Assembly (NCBI GenBank): GCA_030620455.1
Contig: JAUXEQ010000009.1
Coordinates: 1 to 16,951 of the forward strand
Source of the DNA: a bacterium
Lineage (GTDB): Bacteria; UBP14; UBA6098; B30-G16
Length of the DNA stretch: 16,951 nt
Direction: 5' to 3'
The position numbers were made by a program, and so were the translations under genes. Numbering within the stretch: the stretch's first letter is position 1; the number at the start of each line of letters is the position of its first letter. A model generated the notes under the pieces. The model did not search any database. It had not been told where the DNA came from and was given only the letters and a program-made list of their open reading frames with translations. Of this stretch, positions 1 through 7,714 are shown piece after piece.

Positions 1-167
1 AGTTGACAGTAATTAGGTCGGTTCAAGAGAACATTCCGATCTTCCTTATCTAATGAGGGAATTTTTAATGTTGTTACGATATAATTGACTTGCAACTGAG
101 AGTTAGTTCTTTTTTTTTATGGGATAAGTTAAAGTTAAAACTGTATTTCGAAATTTTTTTAAGAAGA
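1..167. other. Left-edge stretch before pth, no gene recognised
   Basis: No gene can be supported here. In one plus-strand frame the first 51 bases read as 16 open codons ending at TAA (49-51), ending in IPIFLI; this could be the tail of an upstream gene but is too short to identify. TATAAT at 80-85 is a possible -10 box without a convincing -35 partner, so a promoter for pth is only a guess. The pth frame stays open upstream to a TTG at 90, but the added 26 residues are hydrophobic and basic, have no ribosome binding site and are not part of the family fold. Confidence 0.4.
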
Positions 168-767
168 ATGTCAAAAATTAGAGCAATATTAGGATTAGGA
201 AATCCTGGCAATCGATATCAGAAAAATCGTCATAATTTAGGATATAGAGTTACGGATGGATTATTGAAAAAGTATGGCGGAAAATTCAAGGCAGGGAAAG
301 GCAATTACTATTTTGTACCAGTGAAAATAAGTGGTCGTGAAATTTTTATTTTACGATCCTCTACATATATGAATAATAGTGGTATAGGCACTTTAGATGC
401 AATCGATGCATTAAATATACTCCCCGAAGAATTATTAGTTATTTTTGACGATTTTGTATTGCCTTTTGGTTCTATAAGAATTAAATACATTGGGTCTCAT
501 GGTGGACATAATGGTCTCGAATCGATTATATACTATTTGGGAACTGAATCCATCCCAAGAATGCGTATTGGAATAGGACCTATTTCACCAAATCAAGATG
601 CTGTGAAATTTGTTCTTGGTGATTTTGAGGATAACGAGGAAAAGATGCTTTCAGAAATATTAGATACGGCTTTAGAAGCTGTTTTTGTTTGTGTTACAAG
701 AGGATTAGATAGAGCAATGGAATTGTTTAATAGAAGAATTAATGTTTCAACTGATAGCGGTACTTAA
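168..767 (+). CDS. pth: Peptidyl-tRNA hydrolase (Pth)
   Basis: This enzyme cleaves the ester bond of peptidyl-tRNAs that fall off stalled ribosomes, recycling tRNA in the cytoplasm. The 199-residue product has the usual length for bacterial Pth. The N-terminal strand carries LGLGNPG (8-14) with Asn12. The catalytic His22 lies in RHNLGY. YMNNSG (67-72) gives the second substrate-binding Asn. D94/D95 is the catalytic acidic site, and SHGGHNGL (110-117) is the family signature with Asn115. I chose ATG 168 because the homologous part begins there (MSKIRAILGLGNPG); a weak AAGAAG lies just upstream, and an in-frame TTG at 90 has no ribosome binding site. The hppA start follows after 14 nt, so the two are probably cotranscribed. 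Identification is secure; the exact start is slightly less so. Confidence 0.95.
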   Translation: MSKIRAILGLGNPGNRYQKNRHNLGYRVTDGLLKKYGGKFKAGKGNYYFVPVKISGREIFILRSSTYMNNSGIGTLDAIDALNILPEELLVIFDDFVLPFGSIRIKYIGSHGGHNGLESIIYYLGTESIPRMRIGIGPISPNQDAVKFVLGDFEDNEEKMLSEILDTALEAVFVCVTRGLDRAMELFNRRINVSTDSGT

Positions 768-781
768 ACTCGGAGGTTCAC

Positions 782-2803
782 ATGCTTTTTGGGCAATATT
801 TTTGGGTTATTGTAATCGGTGGATTGGGAATAGCCGCTGCCCTGGCTATTTACATGTATGTTAAGCGTAGCTCTCCCGGTGACGAAAAATTACAGAGAAT
901 TAAGAACTTAATTCGTAAAGGAGCTATGACTTACCTTCGAAGACAGTACTCTGTCATATTCATTTTTGTAATTGTAGTTGCGATTGTTCTTTTCTTTCTT
1001 ATGGATCAATTCAAATGGGAAACGACCATTGCATTTCTGGTAGGTGCAACTTGTTCTATATTCGCTGGTTTTTTTGGAATGATTGCTGCAACAAGTGCCA
1101 ACTCGAGGACAACATGGGCAGCTAAAATCGGTGGTCAGGCTATGGCTCTTAGAATTGCTTTTTTCGGTGGGTCAGTGATGGGATTGGCGGTTGCGGCAGT
1201 GGGACTTTTAGGTCTTGGTATATTTTTTGTTTGTTTCGTTAAGACTGTATTAGCAGCCCGAATTCTTTCTGGTTTTGCTATGGGAGCAAGTTCAATCGCC
1301 CTTTTTGCAAGATTGGGGGGTGGAATTTTTACTAAGAGTGCCGATGTTGGTTCCGATCTTGTTGGTAAAGTAGAAGAGGGCATTCCAGAGGATGATCCGA
1401 GAAATCCAGGAGTTATCGCAGACAATGTGGGAGATAACGTGGGCGATATAGCTGGAATGGGTGCGGATATTTTTGAGAGTTATGTGGGAGCGATGGTTGC
1501 TACTATTTCAATCGCAGCCACTACATCGATCATATATAAGAGTAATCTTGTAGGTCAATACATGGCTTTACCGCTTGTTATTGCGGCAATTGGACTTATA
1601 GCTTCTTGTATTGGAATTATGTCGATGAAAATCTTTGAAAGACTTAAAAATCCGAGTAGCGCTCTTAACTTTTCCACTTATTTAGCCAGTATACTTCTAT
1701 TTGTTGGATCATTTTTTGCTATTAGAGCTCTTGGTTTACCTATTCAAATATTTTATGCTATGATTATCGGTAACTTAATTGGTATCGCGATTGCAATGAT
1801 AGCGGAGTATTATACATCTGGGCGTCCTGTTAGATTTATTGCCGAAGCTTCAAAAACTGGAACAGCAACAAACATTATTAGTGGTCTTGCGGTGGGTATG
1901 GAAAGCGTTGTAGCTCCTGTATTAGTTATTGCAGGAGGAATATATTTTTCAAATTTGCTTGTGGGTGTTTATGGTATTGGTATTGCTGCTGTGGGTATGT
2001 TGGCTACTGTGGGAATTACAATGAGCGTAGATGCATATGGACCAATTGCAGACAACGCAGGAGGAATTGCCCAGATGGCAGGACTGGACCCAAAGGTTAG
2101 AGAGATCACAGATACACTCGATGAAGTTGGAAATACAACTGCTGCCATCGGTAAGGGGTTCGCAATAGGTTCCGCGGCATTAACAGCTTTCGCTCTTTTT
2201 TCTGCATACTCTCAAGCAGCAGGACTAAAGTCGATTAATCTTGGACGACCTATTGTTGTTATTGGCATGTTATTAGGAGGTTTAGTACCTTATTTGGTTT
2301 CCTCTATGACAATGAAAGCTGTTGGTCGAGCAGCCGAAAAAATGGTTGAAGAAATTAGGCGTCAATTCAGAGAAATAAAAGGATTACTTCAAGGTAAGGC
2401 TGAACCCGACGTAGAAAGGTGCGTTGATATTGCCACAAGAGCTGCTCTTAAGGAGATGATTATTCCTGGGATTGTCGCTGTAATTACTCCTATCGCAGTG
2501 GGGTTCATTCTTGGAAAGGAGGCACTTGGTGGTCTTTTAGCAGGTTCAACTATTACTGGTGTTATGCTTGCACTGTTTATGGTAAATGGTGGAGGTGCAT
2601 GGGACAATGCAAAGAAATATATTGAGCGAGGTCGGTTAGCTTTGACTGGAAAAAAAGCGGAAGAAGCAAGAAAAGCAGCAGTGGAAGGGGATACTGTAGG
2701 CGATCCTTTAAAGGATGCCGCTGGACCATCGATGAATATCCTTATAAAACTTATGGCAGTGGTTTCTTTAGTTATCGCACCGATTTTACTCAGTTATCAT
2801 TGA
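782..2803 (+). CDS. hppA: Membrane-bound ion-translocating pyrophosphatase, K+-dependent type
   Basis: An integral membrane pump that hydrolyses pyrophosphate and moves H+ or Na+ out of the cytoplasm. The 673 residues form many hydrophobic helices, as expected of the 16-helix fold. Substrate and Mg2+ motifs are intact: DVGSDLVGKVE (188-198), the following EDDPRNPG, DNVGDNVGD (214-222), DAYGPIADNAGG (417-428) and the C-terminal GDTVGDPLKDAAGPS (636-650). GNTTAAIGK (450-458) has Ala454 and Gly457 at the two positions that separate K+-dependent from K+-independent enzymes, where the latter have Lys and Thr. This marks it as K+-dependent. Most Na+-pumping members belong to that class, but the ion cannot be assigned with certainty; Glu232 in ADIFESY is the likely gating acid. 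CGGAGG precedes ATG 782 at good spacing, 14 nt after pth. Confidence 0.96.
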   Translation: MLFGQYFWVIVIGGLGIAAALAIYMYVKRSSPGDEKLQRIKNLIRKGAMTYLRRQYSVIFIFVIVVAIVLFFLMDQFKWETTIAFLVGATCSIFAGFFGMIAATSANSRTTWAAKIGGQAMALRIAFFGGSVMGLAVAAVGLLGLGIFFVCFVKTVLAARILSGFAMGASSIALFARLGGGIFTKSADVGSDLVGKVEEGIPEDDPRNPGVIADNVGDNVGDIAGMGADIFESYVGAMVATISIAATTSIIYKSNLVGQYMALPLVIAAIGLIASCIGIMSMKIFERLKNPSSALNFSTYLASILLFVGSFFAIRALGLPIQIFYAMIIGNLIGIAIAMIAEYYTSGRPVRFIAEASKTGTATNIISGLAVGMESVVAPVLVIAGGIYFSNLLVGVYGIGIAAVGMLATVGITMSVDAYGPIADNAGGIAQMAGLDPKVREITDTLDEVGNTTAAIGKGFAIGSAALTAFALFSAYSQAAGLKSINLGRPIVVIGMLLGGLVPYLVSSMTMKAVGRAAEKMVEEIRRQFREIKGLLQGKAEPDVERCVDIATRAALKEMIIPGIVAVITPIAVGFILGKEALGGLLAGSTITGVMLALFMVNGGGAWDNAKKYIERGRLALTGKKAEEARKAAVEGDTVGDPLKDAAGPSMNILIKLMAVVSLVIAPILLSYH

Positions 2804-2837
2804 AATATTGCTTGCATATACTTTTTTCAATAATATC

Positions 2838-2867
2838 TTGGTTTTTTGGCAGAAAAGCTAATATAAA
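2838..2867 (+). promoter_or_regulatory. Candidate sigma70-type promoter for rpsF-rpsR-rplI
   Basis: TTGGTT (2838-2843) and TATAAA (2862-2867) are separated by 18 bp in the 84-nt gap between hppA and rpsF. Transcription would start near 2874, leaving a short leader before the rpsF ribosome binding site. No terminator with a GC stem and T-run was seen after hppA, so read-through from hppA is also possible. The call rests on box similarity alone in AT-rich DNA. Confidence 0.4.
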
Positions 2868-2887
2868 TTATTAGAATCGAGGTGTAT

Positions 2888-3334
2888 ATGGCAGAGAGTC
2901 AACTTTATGAATTAACTGTAATTTTTGATAGTCAAGGTGAAGAAGCCGATATTCAAAGAGAATTTGATATAGTTCAATCGTTAATTGAAAAGCGTTGCAA
3001 AGAATTTATTGGACGTTCTGAATGGGGTCAGAGAGATTTTGTTTATCCGATAAAAAAGCGTAAGTCAGGATATTACGTTTACTATCTTTTTAGGGCGGCT
3101 GTTGAAGCACCAGGATTAATATCGTCAGCGTTAAAAATGGATGAAAAGGTTTTAAGACATCTTCTTGTTAAAACCAAGCCTTCGTCTATAGATTATCTTA
3201 ATAAACAGAAGCAAATTAAGGAACAGATTGAGAAAGATGTTTCAGAGATTGAGGAATCTAAAAGAGATCTTGAAATAGTTGAGGAGAAAACAACTGAGAA
3301 TTCAGAATCAATTGTAGATGAACAAATAGAATGA
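2888..3334 (+). CDS. rpsF: 30S ribosomal protein S6 (bS6) with acidic C-terminal tail
   Basis: S6 binds S18 and the central domain of 16S rRNA in the small-subunit platform. The N-terminal ~100 residues show the family fold: YELTVIFDS as the first strand, the WGQRDFVYPIKKRKSGYYV segment with the typical G-x-R and Y-x-I-x-K pattern, and a final KMDEKVLRHLLVK stretch. The last ~45 residues are a Glu/Lys-rich, probably disordered extension ending in IVDEQIE, a common lineage-variable addition. I chose ATG 2888; a GTG six bases upstream (2882) is in frame, but it overlaps the GAGG ribosome binding site at 2879-2882. First gene of a ribosomal set followed by rpsR after 33 nt; the single-strand binding protein gene often found between them is absent. 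Confidence 0.94.
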   Translation: MAESQLYELTVIFDSQGEEADIQREFDIVQSLIEKRCKEFIGRSEWGQRDFVYPIKKRKSGYYVYYLFRAAVEAPGLISSALKMDEKVLRHLLVKTKPSSIDYLNKQKQIKEQIEKDVSEIEESKRDLEIVEEKTTENSESIVDEQIE

Positions 3335-3367
3335 AGTTGTAAATAAGAAATTTTAGGGAGCACTTAT

Positions 3368-3613
3368 ATGATTAAGAAAAAGAAAAGGAGAGAACATAGA
3401 CGTCCAAAGCCGTGCCAATTTTGTAAAGATCCTACTATACAAATCAATTACAAGAACTTCAAATTGCTTCGAAGATATATAAATGAACGTGGAAAAATTG
3501 TTGCTCGAAGAAATTCAGGAGTTTGTGCACGACATCAGAGACAGTTGGCTCGAGAAATAAAAAGGGCAAGATTTTTAGCATTAATCCCATACACAGCATA
3601 CATATATAGGTAG
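3368..3613 (+). CDS. rpsR: 30S ribosomal protein S18 (bS18), zinc-binding form
   Basis: S18 pairs with S6 on the small-subunit platform. The 81-residue basic protein begins with a Lys/Arg-rich arm and contains the family core YKNFKLLRRYINERGKI and RHQRQLAREIKRARFLALIPY. It keeps a complete CxxC...CxxH set (C16, C19, C53, H56), the pattern of the zinc-binding version of S18; many bacteria have lost these residues. AGGGAG at 3355-3360 is the ribosome binding site for ATG 3368. The rplI start follows 7 nt after its stop, so translation of the two is likely linked. Confidence 0.96.
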   Translation: MIKKKKRREHRRPKPCQFCKDPTIQINYKNFKLLRRYINERGKIVARRNSGVCARHQRQLAREIKRARFLALIPYTAYIYR

Positions 3614-3620
3614 GTTATCG

Positions 3621-4070
3621 ATGAAAGTAATAATAACTCAGCATCATCCTCAGTTGGGCAATCCCGGTGATGTAGTAACTGTAAAGGATGGATTTGCGCG
3701 AAATTTTCTTATACCTCGGAAATACGCTATTATCGCTACACCGGGAAATCTTCGTCAAGTAGAAATGATTAAACAACGTCAGTTTACCTTAGAGGAGAAA
3801 CACAAAGAAAAGTTGCGTTATATCTCAGAAAAAATAGCGAGAATTTCTGTGGATCTGGTTGTGGAGGTCGATGAAGAAGATAGGCTTTTTGGAACAGTAT
3901 CCCCGGCACAGATTGCGGAAGCATTAGAAAAGCAAGGATACTCCATTTCCAAGAAGCAAATTATAATTAGTGATCCTATCGACAGTCTTGGCGTGTATAA
4001 CGTTAGAGTGCAACTTCATCCAGATATTGAGTCCAAGGTCAGAGTTTGGGTTCTTAAACGTGAAAAATAG
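3621..4070 (+). CDS. rplI: 50S ribosomal protein L9 (bL9)
   Basis: L9 binds 23S rRNA near the base of the L1 stalk and helps keep the reading frame during translation. The product of 149 residues matches the normal size. The N-terminal RNA-binding domain opens MKVIITQHHPQLGNPGDVV and continues KDGFARNFLIPRKYA, the L9 signature. A charged connecting helix (residues ~45-75) leads to the C-terminal domain, which contains DRLFGTVSPAQIAEAL and ends in KVRVWVLKREK. Third gene of the rpsF-rpsR-rplI set; a strong intrinsic terminator follows about 40 nt after its stop. Confidence 0.97.
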   Translation: MKVIITQHHPQLGNPGDVVTVKDGFARNFLIPRKYAIIATPGNLRQVEMIKQRQFTLEEKHKEKLRYISEKIARISVDLVVEVDEEDRLFGTVSPAQIAEALEKQGYSISKKQIIISDPIDSLGVYNVRVQLHPDIESKVRVWVLKREK

Positions 4071-4111
4071 CAAAAAGTTATTCATAAAGTGAGCTTCTCA
4101 AAATTTTTTCT

Positions 4112-4143
4112 AAGGGTTAGGTAACTAACCCTTTTTGTTTTTC
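4112..4143 (+). terminator. Intrinsic terminator after rplI
   Basis: A perfect 9-bp stem, AAGGGTTAG (4112-4120) pairing with CTAACCCTT (4125-4133), closes a GTAA tetraloop and is followed by a T-rich tract (TTTGTTTTT). This is a textbook rho-independent terminator and the best one in the window. It separates the ribosomal protein genes from the next gene run. Confidence 0.92.
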
Positions 4144-4161
4144 ATGAAGAGTATATATAAT
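4135..4161 (+). promoter_or_regulatory. Possible promoter for the 4206-9465 gene run
   Basis: TATAAT at 4156-4161 lies 44 nt before the ATG at 4206. The best -35 match, TTGTTT at 4135-4140, sits in the T-tract of the terminator with a short 15-bp spacer. A promoter is expected here because a strong terminator precedes and six close-packed genes follow, but the -35 is poor. Confidence 0.35.
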
Positions 4162-4205
4162 TACTCTGTGTAAAATCGAATTTCTAAATGAATAGGATTG
4201 ATTTT

Positions 4206-4895
4206 ATGTGGACGGTGTTCTTTAGATTGCTTGCAGCACATTTATTTTCCGATTTTCCGCTTAGACATTTTGAGAAGATCGAGCAGTTGCCTTCAATGAG
4301 AAGGATTTTAGTACACGGGCTATTTATTTTCCTTACAAGTACTTTTGCTATTGGTTCAGCGGTTATTTATAGAATAGAACTATTAGGAATGATCGGTATT
4401 AATACTGCTATACACATTATAGTTGACTTCTTTTTTATTTCTCGGCACTTCAGGAATATTCGAAATGAAGTTCTATGTAATTTTATATATCATATAATAA
4501 CAATTATGGCTATTTTTGGGCTTTCATATTGGTTTACAGTGGGATACAGTTATGGAAACTTATTGCCGTTTATTATTTTTAGCCTTGCGATAATTTCTCT
4601 TTGGGTAAATCCGCATATTTTATTTATTATTCGAAGGATTAGAGATAAAGCAGGTTCAATAGGAATTTTTACCGAGCCTTGGGCAAAATGGGCTCTTTTG
4701 GAACGTGCGCTTCTTTTCATGGGATTTTCGGTTAAAAACATCGTAATTTGCATAATAGGTATTTTGATTGCAATAATTATTAGAGGATTGCTTTTGCTTA
4801 ATGAAGAAAACGTTCCGGTTCCTATTGTAGAGTGGTTAGTTGTTATTGCCGCAGCGTTAGTAGGAAGATATTTTATGTATGGAGTGATTTTGTAA
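4206..4895 (+). CDS. Integral membrane protein, DUF3307-like
   Basis: Function unknown. The 229-residue product is strongly hydrophobic, with about six predicted membrane segments (roughly residues 3-16, 34-55, 58-78, 92-114, 119-142 and 178-198, plus a final one at 207-228). Two H-x3-D motifs, HLFSDF (12-17) and HIIVDF (70-75), with a further membrane-adjacent His37, resemble the conserved pattern of DUF3307 membrane proteins. This family match is from memory and should be treated as tentative. I chose ATG 4206 because AGGA (4194-4197) lies 8 nt upstream; an in-frame ATG at 4188 has no ribosome binding site. It starts the run that leads to mazG, with the next gene 10 nt away. In other bacteria an unrelated membrane protein (DUF2232/YybS type) often sits near rplI. 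Confidence 0.75.
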   Translation: MWTVFFRLLAAHLFSDFPLRHFEKIEQLPSMRRILVHGLFIFLTSTFAIGSAVIYRIELLGMIGINTAIHIIVDFFFISRHFRNIRNEVLCNFIYHIITIMAIFGLSYWFTVGYSYGNLLPFIIFSLAIISLWVNPHILFIIRRIRDKAGSIGIFTEPWAKWALLERALLFMGFSVKNIVICIIGILIAIIIRGLLLLNEENVPVPIVEWLVVIAAALVGRYFMYGVIL

Positions 4896-4905
4896 GTGAT
4901 ATTTT

Positions 4906-5376
4906 ATGATCAAGGGTGAATTAGCATATTTAGCGTTAGACCGTAAAAGCGGCACTTTCGCAATGGTTATCCGACGATTAGATAACGGATTAGTTCTTCC
5001 TGTTTGGATCGGACATCCTGAAGCTTATGCCATTGCAGTCGGGATGATGGATATTAAAATGCCACGACCTTTGACACATGATTTATTGTCTAATGTTATA
5101 TCTGCAATGGGAGGAAAGGTTACTAGGATAATAATTTCAGGACTGCGAGTCGACACTTATTATGCTCTAATTCATATTCGAGGGCATGACTCTGAAAACT
5201 ATGTTATAGATGCTCGTCCTAGTGATTCTGTTGCTTTAGCATTACGCACTAATGCTGAAATTTTGCTTTCTGAAGAAATGACATTCTATAATTTAGAAAA
5301 TCCTGTTACACCCATGGAAGTGGAATTGAAGAAAATTCTATCAAAGATTGAACCGGAGGAACTTCTTGCGTTTTAG
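4906..5376 (+). CDS. Bifunctional nuclease (BFN/DUF151) domain protein
   Basis: A 156-residue protein made almost entirely of the BFN domain (DUF151). The family signatures are all present: LPVWIGHPEAYAIA (about residues 35-48), PRPLTHDLL (54-62), the middle VTRIIISGLRVDTYYALI, and IDARPSDSVALALR (101-114). Plant and bacterial members have been reported to have DNase and RNase activity, but most bacterial single-domain copies have no known role, so no substrate is assigned. A variable tail with EEMTFYNLENP and an acidic helix follows. The start at 4906 is 10 nt after the membrane protein gene, with a weak AAGTGAT site. The gamma-carbonic-anhydrase-like gene begins 15 nt downstream. Confidence 0.9.
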   Translation: MIKGELAYLALDRKSGTFAMVIRRLDNGLVLPVWIGHPEAYAIAVGMMDIKMPRPLTHDLLSNVISAMGGKVTRIIISGLRVDTYYALIHIRGHDSENYVIDARPSDSVALALRTNAEILLSEEMTFYNLENPVTPMEVELKKILSKIEPEELLAF

Positions 5377-5391
5377 CATATAGGTGGGATA

Positions 5392-5901
5392 ATGATTAGG
5401 AAACATCATGGCATAATCCCCAGCATACACAGTGATGCATTTATTGCAGAATCAGCTGTGCTTATTGGTGATGTGACTGTTGGGAAGGACTCGAGTATAT
5501 GGTTTGGTGTGGTTCTTAGAGGGGATATAAATTACATTAAAATTGGCGAAAGAACCAGCATTCAAGATAATACTGTTGTTCACGTAGATAGTCATTTGCC
5601 GGTTGATATCGGAGATGATGTAACAATTGGACACGGTGCAATTATACACGGTTGTACTATAGAGAATGCGGTACTTATTGGGATGGGAGCAATAATTCTC
5701 GACGGAGCAACAATTTGTTCTGGGTCGATTGTTGCAGCTGGTGCGGTTGTTAGAGAGGGTGAGAAAGTTCCACCTAAAACTTTGGTTGCTGGGATTCCGG
5801 CTATACCCAAGAAAAAACTGGGTGAGGAAGTTATTAAAAAAATTTTTAAGCATGCAGCGAAATACGCAGATTACGCAAAAACATTTATTTCAGAAGAATA
5901 G
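5392..5901 (+). CDS. Gamma-carbonic-anhydrase-like left-handed beta-helix protein
   Basis: A 169-residue hexapeptide-repeat protein of the gamma-carbonic anhydrase/YrdA/PaaY group. Repeats of the [LIV]-G-x4 type run from about residue 20 to 120 and would form a trimeric left-handed beta-helix. The three histidines that bind metal between subunits are present as H64, H81 and H86, with R43-G-D45 and Q58 at the conserved active-site positions. It lacks the acidic loop of the archaeal Cam enzyme, so it belongs to the shorter class, of which some members are active carbonic anhydrases and others act on or near acyl-CoA compounds. Activity cannot be settled from sequence. AGGTGG at 5382-5387 serves ATG 5392. 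No signal peptide; cytoplasmic. Confidence 0.92.
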   Translation: MIRKHHGIIPSIHSDAFIAESAVLIGDVTVGKDSSIWFGVVLRGDINYIKIGERTSIQDNTVVHVDSHLPVDIGDDVTIGHGAIIHGCTIENAVLIGMGAIILDGATICSGSIVAAGAVVREGEKVPPKTLVAGIPAIPKKKLGEEVIKKIFKHAAKYADYAKTFISEE

Positions 5902-5924
5902 TTTTAAGAAGTTGGTGGCATATT

Positions 5925-7712
5925 ATGAATAAAGTTTACATGATAATACTGCTATTGATGAGCCTACTATTCGCGCAGCATAAAGTTCATGTACAAAGTT
6001 ACAAGCAAGGAGAGAAGTATTACCAAAACGCTCAATATAGAGATGCATTAGCTCTCTTTTCTCAAGTATTCAATAAATCCGGTGACCGAGATCTTAGAGC
6101 AAAAGCTATATATATGAAGGCAATTTCAGAATATAAACTTCGGGAATATGAAAGGTCGGCGTCTGATTTTGCAGATTTCATAAAGATTTTTTCTGATCAT
6201 CCACTTATTTATCGAGCTTCGATTTATTTGGGAAACTGTAAATATTATTCCGGTAATTACTTTCAAAGTGCACAGGCGTATTCATTTGCTGTGCTTTCTC
6301 AAAACAGTAGAGAGAAACATATTGCCAAGAGAGCTCTTTCCGATCTTTTGAATGGATATTTGCCAACAAATCTTTTCCCCTCGTTGTTGGATTTGGTGCA
6401 ACACTCGGTTGAGGGAATAGTGGCTGTTGCATGGTTAGAGCGGCTTCAATTCGATGCAGATTATGCTGTTGCTCTACGTGAAGGGAAAAAATTATTGCAA
6501 AGAGGTTACAGTAACGAAGATAAAAGAAAGCTTAGGTTAGAACTCGATAAGATAGAAAATTATCTTAAGAGGAATTTAGTCGTTGCAATACTTGTTCCTC
6601 AATTCGGTGAATTCAAGAAATACGGAACCGAAATTTTTAATGGCGTATCACTGGCATTCAGTGAATATTCAAGATCATCTATCAAACTTAAAGTGATAGA
6701 TACTGGAGGAGATGCTTTGTCAGCCGCCATCGCTATGAATGATTTATTACGCTCAACGACACCTTTATGTATAATCGGACCTATCAGAAGCAACGAAACA
6801 GCTGCAACTGGTGCGATCTCAGGTACATTTAAAGTTCCTTTAATTACACCGACGGCTTCGCAGAATGGTATCGCTGAGCTTTCTCCTTATGTTTTCCAAT
6901 TAATGGTGAGTCCTGAGAATAGTTCTGCATTATTAGGAGCAATTGAGGGAGAAGGAATGGACACTTTTACAATTCTTGCACCAGACGATGAGTTAGGTCG
7001 TCGATGTGCTATTGCTTTCGAAAAATCTGTTAAACAAAAAGGTGGAATTATTCTTGCATATGAATTTTATGATCAAAATACAATGGATTTCTCGCATATT
7101 TTGCGCGATATGAAAGAGCCTATATTAAGGAAATACGACACACAAATCGGAAGAAAATCTAGTCGTGACGATAGGTTCTATAAATGTAAGCCAAATGCAG
7201 ATCCTCCTGACTGTGTGTTGAAAGAGCGAAAGGATTGGACAGTTCATATAGATGGTTTCTTTTTACCAGCATATTCAGAGGAAATTGAAACAATTCTGCC
7301 GCAGATCCCATTTGTATTTATTAAAACCAAGATATTAGGAACCAATGGCTGGGTTATTAATAGCTTAAAAAATAACAAGAAAATTAGAAAATATTTAGAT
7401 AGCACAATTGTTATTCCAGATGATTTTTACATAGATAGTGAAGACTCAATGTGGAAAAAATTTGAAAAGGATTATTATAGTAAATATCGCAAAAAACCTT
7501 CTCGAGTTGCAGCACTTGGCTATGATGCAGCAATGCTGGTTATTAATGGGATAAAAAATAATGCTGTGACGCAAGAACTTATGAAAGATTACCTTTCTGG
7601 TATCTATGATTATACTGGTCCCTCGGGTCCCGTTTGCTTTGATGAGAACGGCGCTAATACCAAATCTATAATCCTGCAGTTTATTGATGGAAAACTGATA
7701 AGGATTAAGTGA
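5925..7712 (+). CDS. TPR plus periplasmic-binding-protein fusion, penicillin-binding-protein-activator-like
   Basis: A 595-residue exported protein. Residues 1-18 are a short basic end and hydrophobic core with FAQ as a likely cleavage site; there is no lipobox cysteine. Residues ~24-145 contain TPR-like helical repeats (YKQGEKYYQNAQYRDALALF, then IYMKAISEYKLREYERSASD and IYLGNCKYYSGNYFQSAQAY). Residues ~217-595 form a type I periplasmic-binding fold of the Peripla_BP_6 kind: VAILVPQFGEFKKYGTEIFNG, IIGPIRSNETAA, VPLITPTASQ and GYDAAMLVINGI. The same order is found in LpoA-like activators of peptidoglycan synthases and in branched-chain amino acid receptors. No ABC permease gene is nearby, which favours an envelope role over uptake; this is inference. 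An inserted stretch with C421 and C430 may form a disulfide. GGTGG precedes ATG 5925. Confidence 0.82.
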   Translation: MNKVYMIILLLMSLLFAQHKVHVQSYKQGEKYYQNAQYRDALALFSQVFNKSGDRDLRAKAIYMKAISEYKLREYERSASDFADFIKIFSDHPLIYRASIYLGNCKYYSGNYFQSAQAYSFAVLSQNSREKHIAKRALSDLLNGYLPTNLFPSLLDLVQHSVEGIVAVAWLERLQFDADYAVALREGKKLLQRGYSNEDKRKLRLELDKIENYLKRNLVVAILVPQFGEFKKYGTEIFNGVSLAFSEYSRSSIKLKVIDTGGDALSAAIAMNDLLRSTTPLCIIGPIRSNETAATGAISGTFKVPLITPTASQNGIAELSPYVFQLMVSPENSSALLGAIEGEGMDTFTILAPDDELGRRCAIAFEKSVKQKGGIILAYEFYDQNTMDFSHILRDMKEPILRKYDTQIGRKSSRDDRFYKCKPNADPPDCVLKERKDWTVHIDGFFLPAYSEEIETILPQIPFVFIKTKILGTNGWVINSLKNNKKIRKYLDSTIVIPDDFYIDSEDSMWKKFEKDYYSKYRKKPSRVAALGYDAAMLVINGIKNNAVTQELMKDYLSGIYDYTGPSGPVCFDENGANTKSIILQFIDGKLIRIK

Positions 7713-7714
7713 TA

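Noticed and set aside
3..31. TTGACA at 3-8 as a promoter -35
   Set aside because: At 17 bp spacing the downstream hexamer is AGAGAA, so there is no -10 box.
5452..5853. Minus-strand 133-residue reading frame
   Set aside because: Antisense shadow of the gamma-carbonic-anhydrase-like gene; Asn/Ser-rich, low-complexity composition typical of a shadow.
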